Made by a program: the position numbers and the translations under genes. From positions 282,428 to 346,427 of the forward strand of contig MNCI01004064.1 of assembly GCA_015680685.1 (NCBI GenBank): DNA of 64,000 nt. Reading direction: 5' to 3'. This document shows positions 56,883 through 64,000 of the stretch, in pieces (the first letter of the stretch is position 1; each line of letters opens with the position of its first letter). The notes under the pieces are model-generated. The model was given only the letters and a program-made list of their open reading frames with translations, was not told the DNA's origin and did not search any database. The stretch comes from Gnetum montanum. Taxonomy: Eukaryota > Streptophyta > Gnetopsida > Gnetales > Gnetaceae.

Positions 56883-59800
56883 TCCAAGAACATGGGATGT
56901 TGGTTGAAATTTTTTTTCAAAATGCCAGCATTGATCATCTTCATAGGGGTAAATTGTGAAAGCCAAAAACCTCACTTTATGCCAACTAACTAAAAAACTC
57001 ACCAAAAATTAACCACAAATTAGAATTCAATGATTCTAGAATGGTTTGAACTGTTAAATGACAACCTAAAAATCAAAAACCTAAGAACAAAATAATTCTT
57101 AGACATGTTTGTAGAATAAATTAGGAAAATAACATGAAAAATAGCAAAAACTACATAAAACCCCTATGTACTAGCTTATGGAAAAACTCATAGAGAATTC
57201 ATCATAAGTCAGAATCTAGTAGTTCAAACACCATTTCAACCATTAAACATAGTACTACAATAATATGGATATAAAAAATAATAAATCCTAATCGTTTTCA
57301 GCCAAAAAAAATTACAAAAGTGGCATTGCTTTTTGGTGGGAAAAGCTCAAAAATGCATAGAAAATACTGAAACTAAAATTATAACTAGGCATAGTCAAAT
57401 CCTAATACCAAAATGACACCAAAAGCCCATGAACATGACCTAAATATAATGTAGGAATTTTATGAAATTAAACTTTAAGGAATACACAAATCTACAAACA
57501 AAAACACCCAAGTTTTTAGCAAAACTTAAAGAAAAATGGTTAGAAATTATGTACCTAGGGGTTGTAGTGGAAGAACCTTCACCAATCAAGGGTTGTGGTA
57601 GGTTAGAGAGCCCTCTTGAAGTAGCATCTACCTCTTACAAAGTTAGATTCTTACTGGTTGTAGTTCTCCTCTTTGACATTTTGGAAAAGTAGCACCAAAA
57701 TTGACAAAACCTTCAAAACTTTTGATCACCTATAGTAACTACGTCGACTCCTTATGGTAGGATAGTTGGACTACATTGAGAATAGGTGTGGTTGAGGAAA
57801 GAATAATATAGGAGCTTGGATGCTAGGTGCTTTAGGTTAGGAGTGATGAAAGAATTATGATTTATGCAAAATTGTAATTTGGTAACCAATCCTAAACTTA
57901 TGCGTTGATCACCAGAACCCTAATTTCCAAAATATTCATACAAGTTCCACTGAACTTAATGATCACAATTAGAAGGTAATACTATGCTAGGTTGGTGGAA
58001 AAATAATTCGTGTTACAATTCAATCTTAAGGTGGGGCCCACTAGTTTCCTTTCCAACAAGCCAATGGAAATTCTAAAAGACTTGGATTTTTAGCTTCTCC
58101 AACGTTAATATGCTAGGGTTTAAGCATCCAAAAGCCTTGAAATGAATTCCAAAGTTCAATCACTACTAGAACCCACCTCCTAGGTTTCCATCCATGCCAT
58201 ATTTGGACCAACAAACCTTATGCCAAAAACAGGAAACTGGGTATTGACATTGGAAATCACCATACACGAAGAGAAGCCATAAGTCATATCACAACTTAGT
58301 ATTTAGAGTAACTAAACTATCCAATAGCTTGACTATGCTAGCTAGCATATTCCCAAGTGGGATAATGTCTTCAATTATTAACCAAACTTCTAATTGACTC
58401 CAAAATTACTACACCATGCATGAAACCTTGGCTAAAGCCTCTGATAGCTTCAAAAATTTGCAAGATTGGTTGAAAAGCATTAAAAATAATTTCTATTACA
58501 AGAACTACATTAGGGGAGATCTCAACTACATTGGCTAATGTAGTCCCAGTGTATTTGGGAGAGGATAGACCACTAAAAACCAAAAATAACGTTCAAACCA
58601 ACATATCTTGGCCTTAACACTCCTTCAGAATCTTCGGTGACTTTGTACTGGCAAACTGTGAAACAAAAGTAGGCTGAATTCCAATTTCACCTTGGGACTA
58701 TGCTGAGGAAGCCTAGGACTATGCTAGCTAGTGTAGTCTTAACATATTCACATTATTAGAACATCAAAATAGGTCTTAAGCAAGTCAAATTGACTTCTTA
58801 ATCCATCATCTCAACCAGAGAATATTTTCACAAACTTTAGAGACCACTACATCCTACAAACCAAGTTAAAAATCAACAAAACTTTGTCCACACACCTGAA
58901 CTACACCAAGACTACACTAGCCAATGTAGTCTAGGGGTGTATGGATAGTCAAGAATCAAAAAAACTGTCAAAAGTGATCATCTTAGGCTTGAAACCCTAG
59001 TTATGAACACCATTGATCCAAGAAACCAAAGTCCTAGTTGATCAATCATGAAATTCCACTAAAAATAAAAGTTCATCTTATGACTATGCTAGAGTAGGCT
59101 TGGACTATGTTGGCTAGTGTAGTCATGGTTCTAGGTTGATTTGACTAGTGATTTGACACTCCAAATAACTTAAAACCTAACTTGAAACCTAGAACTTTGT
59201 TTGGCCTTACCAAGCTACATATTCACCTTGTTTTGACCTTGGAAATGCCATGTCACCTCCATCTACACTAAGGTTAGGCTCAACTATGCTGGCTAGCATA
59301 GTCCAAATGGAATATGGGCATTTCTATACCAAAGAAATCTTTAGAATTGATCATCCTAAGTCAAAACCCTAGCCAAAGATATTGGTAATATTGGGAACCA
59401 AAGAACCTAGTTGATTGATTGCAAAAACTCATCAAAAGAAATATTTCATACCTTACTATGCTAAGACAAGTCATGACTATGTTGGCTAGCATAGTCCTAG
59501 CATAGTCATGATTGTAAGTTGATTTGACTAGTATCATGACACCCTGAATGACCTAAAATTTGACTTGAAAAGCTAATAACATTGTTTGACATTACCTAGT
59601 TATGACTTCACTTTGTTTTGATCATTAGAATGTCAAATTCTATTGATCTATATTGAGGTAGGCCTAGGATTATGTTGGCCTATGTAGTTCTAGTGTAGTC
59701 CCTCCCATAGGATGGTTAAACCAACATCACAATACTTGAAATGGTCAAAAAATTAATTTGGAAAGAGTGGAACCTTGGAATCCAAAAGCTAGCTATAGTT

Positions 59801-61440
59801 GGCCTTTAATCATAAAAAGCCTATGTTTTGGTCCATTTACAGTAGAGAAACCCTCAACTACATTGGTCAACATAGTCGTGAGATGTTGTCACCAAAACTA
59901 CACTTGCATTAGCCCATTTTACTGCCAAATGACCTATTTAGCCTTTCCAGGACCTTGCACTACACTAGGATGTTGATGAAACACCAGTATTAGCTCTAAA
60001 ACACTAGAAACACACTTTTCCCATGCATCTATGCTAGGACTACACTAGCCAGCATAGTCCTAGGGTAGTCACTAGCATTTGACATCATCTACAACTTCTA
60101 GAAGATCAAAATGATGATCTTCAACCCTAGTCCATTGCGCTAGCCATACAGACCATAGAGATACCAAAACTAGTCATAACAAACATAGAAAACCATCTAT
60201 TATCACCAACTAGATTGGGTCCTATCCCAACTATGCTAGCCAAAATAGTCCTAGCTATGCCCAACATAATCACAACAAAAGGCCTTAATTTTAACTTCAA
60301 ATAACCTTACAATGATCCCACCCTGTGCCTAAACTCACTTTTCAACCATATAGACTCACACCATGGCACACTAAGGCCTAAAAATGAAAAAATCTAACCC
60401 TAATTGACTAATATTAACCATGTTTTACCATATGTTCCTACCTTGATTGGTTTGACCTTAGTATGCATTATTGACCTTCATTGCCTTATCATTTGAGGTT
60501 ATTTGGCTTGATTTTGGTCATTTTAACATGATTTGGTCTTGTCCCACCAAATGCTTTTATCATTTGCTATCATTAAACCTTTGAAAACTAGATTTGGTAA
60601 TGATTTACACTAATGAACATTAGTATAACCTTGTTTGACCATTCTAGACATTTTTTTGATGGTATTTGATCATCATTTGGGCTTCATTTGACCCAATTTG
60701 ATATAATTTAGCTATCATTTGGCTTTGTTCCATGTCAGTGAGCATCTTGGTTCATCCCATCTACCTTATCCTATTCTCTATGACCTTGGTTGACCATGTT
60801 TTAGGCTTATTTACCTTCTTTGATGGTGCTTGACCATCATTAGGATATCATTTGATGTTAGATGATCATCATTTGGCCCTATTTAGCATTATTTCATGCT
60901 CTTTAGCCTTTGACACAACTTGTCCATCTTTAACTACCATTGTATAGTTGTTGCTTATGCTTTAACCTTAATTGGCATCACTGAATAGAGTTTAACATTT
61001 AGTTAGTCTTTGTGTGGCTCTATTCTATAGCCATTTGGCCTTTTCTTGATCTTATTTAGCCTCTATTTCACCTTATCTATCTTCACTTACCTCTGGTAAC
61101 CTTCAAGTGACCTTGTTTAAGCCTTGTTTGGCATTTAGCTTAATGTATTTTGGCTTTTGCTAGAGTATTTTGCTTTATTTTGGCAATGTTTACACATTTT
61201 ATCACATAGTTGCCTCTTAATGTGCATATGGTTGATATGCAAGATTGAAGTATGGACACCTAGGAGCAATTCAGTGTGCCTTTGAGTCTAAGTGGGCCTC
61301 ATGGTAATGTTGAATGATGCATCAACATTAATTGCCTAGATCTTGAGTATGAGGATATTTTTGATTGTATAGCCTCTATAGAGAAACCTCTAGAATGGCT
61401 TGAAAACCTAGTCAAAACCCTTGATCTTGAGGCTAGTGGC
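56883..61440 (+). mobile_element. L1 protease-RT spacer, right copy
   Basis: The same sequence order as 466-4,690: single-copy-like part, 11-unit array, TTGACC-rich tail (about 60,400-61,200, longer here), and a last 230 bases with CTTGAGGCTAGTGGCAT leading into the RT polyprotein. There is no significant ORF. This copy proves that the spacer stands directly upstream of RT. Confidence 0.8.
58331..60252 (+). repeat. 193-bp tandem array, 11 units, right copy
   Basis: Palindrome starts at 58,331, 58,525, 58,718, 58,910, 59,103, 59,282, 59,475, 59,668, 59,856, 60,038 and 60,229; steps are 179-194, mostly 192-194. The unit count equals that of the left copy, although units and copies differ at many sites. 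Centres such as GACTATGTTGGCTAGCATAG (59,475) retain most of the two-fold symmetry. Confidence 0.85.
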
Positions 61441-62510
61441 ATTGTTGAATACTTTCTAGTTGAGGTTCCTATCATGACACACAGTTGTGAGGAGAAAACA
61501 CTAAACCTAAGTTTCTCACTAGAACCTCAAAAAGCTCAAGACATCACCAAGGTTCTCCAAGAAAACATTAAGGCCTTTGCCTGGTCATATGAAGATATGC
61601 TAGGTCTTGAACCACACCTAGTACAACATAACATCATACTAAATCCTAGGATCAAAATAATTAAGCAAAAATTTGGTAAGATTAGACCATATTTGGCCCT
61701 AGAAATTTGTGATAAGATCACAAAACTATATTCAACTAGCTTCATTTGAGTTGTCAATTACATGGAATGGATGTCCAACATAATGATAGTCTCTAAGAAA
61801 AAGAAGAGTACATGTATCTATATTGATTTCTGAGACCTGAATAAGGAAACTATCAAAGAAGACATTCCTTTGCTTAGTATTAATCAACTTATCAATACTA
61901 TAGCTGGGCATGCCTTATTTTCCTTTATGGATGGATTCTTAGGATATAACCAAATTAGGATTAACCTAGAGCATCAACTTTGTATGACTTTCATTTGGGG
62001 TACCTTTTGTTACATCATGATGCCCTTTGGATTGAAGTACACAAGAGAAACCTACTAAAGAGTGATGATGTATATCTTTAGCAATGATATGGTAGGATTG
62101 CTTAATGACTACATGGATGATATAGCCGTTAAGTCCAAAGTGGCCAAAAGCCATGCATGTGACCTTGACCTTGTGTTGAAATGATGTCTCAAATATGAGC
62201 TTAGGCTTAACCCCAAGAAGTGTATCTTTAACATTAAAACTAATAAGATGGTTAACTTTGTAGTATTTGAACTAGGAATACATGTCTTTCTTAATAAGGT
62301 TAATTCCATATCCAACTTGATAGCACCAACCAACCTTAAGGAGCTTTAGGGATTGTAAGGTAGATTACAATTTATCCATAGGTTTATCACCAGACTTATG
62401 GATAAGTTACAACCCATGCAACACTTGTTTAAGAAAGGAGATCACTATGAGTGGACGGCTCAATATCAAGAAGCCTTTGAAAACCTTAAGTAAGATTTAG
62501 CATAATTATT
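61441..62510 (+). pseudogene. L1 reverse transcriptase
   Basis: The open frame 61,474-61,749 gives the pre-RT region IKAFAWSYEDMLGLEPHLVQ, a signature of Tat/Ogre pol. RT follows: KKKKSTCIYIDF then a stop then DLNKETIKEDIPLL, HALFSFMDGFLGYNQIRINL (first catalytic Asp, near 61,928), MMPFGLKY (62,022) and NDYMDDIAVKSK with the YMDD box at about 62,110-62,121. HRFITRLMDKLQPMQHLFKK (62,378-62,440) is the connection end. There are at least five stops. This is the best-preserved L1 pol in the window. Confidence 0.92.
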
Positions 62511-62760
62511 GATGGTCTACCCTCTATAAGAGGATAAGAATTTTTACATCTACCTTGCTATCTCTGAAACGTACATTACCTCTCTACTCTATTAGAAATG
62601 AGATGATGGAGTAGAGCTTCTTGTATACTACCTAAGCCATGTATTAATTACCCATTAGACCTAATACATTGAAGTAGAGAAGTATTATCTAGCCCTGGTC
62701 TTCTCATTGAAGAAGTGGAGACACTACCTTTTTAGAAGCTAAGTCAATATCATATACAAG
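62511..62760 (+). pseudogene. L1 RNase H (RT-linked)
   Basis: The reading FYIYLAISETYITSLLY with a stop, then VYYLSHVLITH and YIEVEKYYLALVFSLKKWRH, is the usual gypsy RNase H following RT, with the first acidic site already lost (Tat elements often keep a degenerate RT-linked RNase H). It follows without a gap. Confidence 0.82.
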
Positions 62761-62974
62761 GATAACATACTAAGAGCCATAACAATTAATATCTATGAGA
62801 GAAGTCTTATCATCATTTGGAAAGCCATAACAATAGAATATAACCTTCATTACATCTCTCAAGCATCAACAAAAGGTCAAGTGATTACCACACAACTTAT
62901 TGTTTCATTGGTAGAAGACCATGCAGCCATAGATCCTAAATTTCCTAACAAGAATGTCAACATGGTCAATGAAG

Positions 62975-63400
62975 TACCTGAGGGCTATGAGGTAATTACA
63001 CACTTTGACTAAGCTTCAACTACCCATGGGACTAGTGCTACTACCATCATAACACTTCCTCCCAGAGAAATCCAACCCTTCACTTATCGTTTGAAATTCC
63101 CATGTACCAACAACATAGCAAAGTATGAAGGATTGATTAGGGGAATGATGATAGTCAGTGATCAAGGGACTAAGTGTCTAATGATCAAAGGTGATTTACA
63201 ACTTGTGGTTTACCAACTGAGGTATACACGTGCAAAGATAAACATTTGCATCCTTACTATGGCCTAAAAAAGAAACCAATGCAAAAATCTACATATGTTA
63301 GTATCCAACATGTGCCCCAAATTGAGAACATGCTAGCTGATACCATTACAACCTTAGCCCTAAGTGTGAGACTGTGTATAGTAAGTTACCCTCCTGAATA
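62975..63400 (+). pseudogene. L1 second (archaeal-type) RNase H
   Basis: HFD then a stop, ASTTHGTSATTIITLPP, FTYRLKFPCTNNIAKYEGLI (63,078-63,137) and KGDLQLVVYQLRYT (63,190-63,230) match the additional RNase H known from the Tat lineage (FPCTNNxAEYEAL and GDSxLVxxQ patterns). Here the Glu of AEYE is Lys and the Ser of GDS is Leu. It stands between RT/RNase H and integrase, as in Tat elements, and is the strongest single sign of the lineage. Confidence 0.85.
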
Positions 63401-63639
63401 ATGAACTGTACTATTCTCATCATGTAGAACATTGAAGGTGATTCTAGAGCATCTATCAACATTACTCTCCCAAGGGAATGGTATGAAGATATTATGTTTT
63501 ACCTAATGCATGGTGAATCTCCACAAGACCTAACTAGTTCTCAAAAGGACATTGTACATAAAAGATCAAAACAATATGTCATCATAGGTGACAACACATT
63601 ATATTGATGGTCTTATGATGGAATATTGTTAGTGTTCTT

Positions 63640-64000
63640 GGGTAAAATCGAAGCTTGCATAGTCCTTGAGCAAGTTTAGGAGGGTTTATGTGGAGGACAT
63701 ATAGGACCTAGAGCCATGGTTACTAAGATTAGATGGCTAGGCTATTACTAGCATTATATGAGAAATAATTTCCTGTAGAAGGCTAAGACTTATGAAACTT
63801 GTTAATGGCATAGTAACCTAATACATGTGACACTAATTGAGTTACACATTACTTAGAAAACTTGGCCATTTCAACGATGGGGATTGAATATCATTAGACT
63901 TATAACACCTAAGTCATTTGCATGGCATAGCTTGATCATCATCACAACCAAATACTTCACAAAGTGGATTGAAGTTGTTCCCCCAATGAAGACAACATCT
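63640..64000 (+). pseudogene. L1 integrase start, cut by window end
   Basis: GGHIGPRAMVTKIRWLGYY (63,690-63,750) is the zinc-binding N-terminus, followed by broken readings WHSNLIHVTLIELHIT and RWGLNIIRLI (first catalytic region; the core Asp reads Asn). It matches 7,215-7,480 closely, which shows that the integrase remnant there belongs to the same family. Confidence 0.85.

Overview
The window is nuclear DNA of a land plant and consists almost wholly of old, nested LTR retrotransposons. I find no intact host gene, no tRNA or rRNA and no CRISPR array. The evidence for a plant is: Ty3/gypsy elements of the Tat/Ogre and Athila-like types, a Ty1/copia element with an initiator-Met tRNA primer site, primer sites complementary to plant tRNA-Asp, and a captured piece of a PDR-type (full-size ABCG) transporter. 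The heavy decay by transitions and stop codons, the high AT content and the lack of genes over 64 kb would suit a large, slowly turning-over genome such as a gymnosperm, but the sequence cannot prove this. Several single N positions and one 756-base N run mark assembly joins, and some of those joins look wrong.

I use four working names. L1 is a very large Tat/Ogre-like gypsy element, present as several broken copies on both strands. Its order is LTR (about 2.5 kb), primer site, leader, gag, protease, a spacer of about 5.8 kb, then RT, RNase H, a second RNase H and integrase. L2 is a gag-protease-only element with 0.8-kb LTRs: one complete copy and one solo LTR, both with perfect target-site duplications. 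L3 is an Athila-like gypsy element on the minus strand whose LTRs carry ABCG transporter sequence. L4 is a 1.2-1.4 kb LTR-like insert found twice at the same L1 position. A copia element is nested inside L3.

Layout: 1-4,706 L1 spacer with an 11-unit 193-bp tandem array, fused to L1 LTR A (to about 7,212); 7,215-8,190 L1 integrase remnant; L1 LTRs B and C nearly head to tail (about 8,240-12,477); L1 leader, gag and protease (12,497-16,990); L1 spacer start (to 18,190); L4 copy a (18,191-19,411); inverted L1 LTR piece (to 20,620) split from an inverted L1 spacer/RT start (21,424-22,230) by the L2 solo LTR (20,621-21,418); unassigned DNA with a GC-rich island (22,231-24,210); complete L2 (24,379-30,175); L3 (30,453-51,607) with copia at 38,812-44,296; minus-strand L1 gag-protease (51,608-55,219); L4 copy b (55,528-56,882); plus-strand L1 spacer, again with 11 units of 193 bp, then RT, two RNases H and the start of integrase, running off the right end.

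The two most unusual structures are these. First, the L1 spacer carries a regular array of about 193-bp units, each centred on a 22-bp near-palindrome, with the same unit count in two diverged copies. Second, the L3 LTR pair holds a PDR/ABCG exon-like fragment inside U3 just upstream of the TATA box; in the right LTR this region has been expanded as a 1.3-kb tandem triplication that mixes ABCG sequence with a second, unidentified segment.
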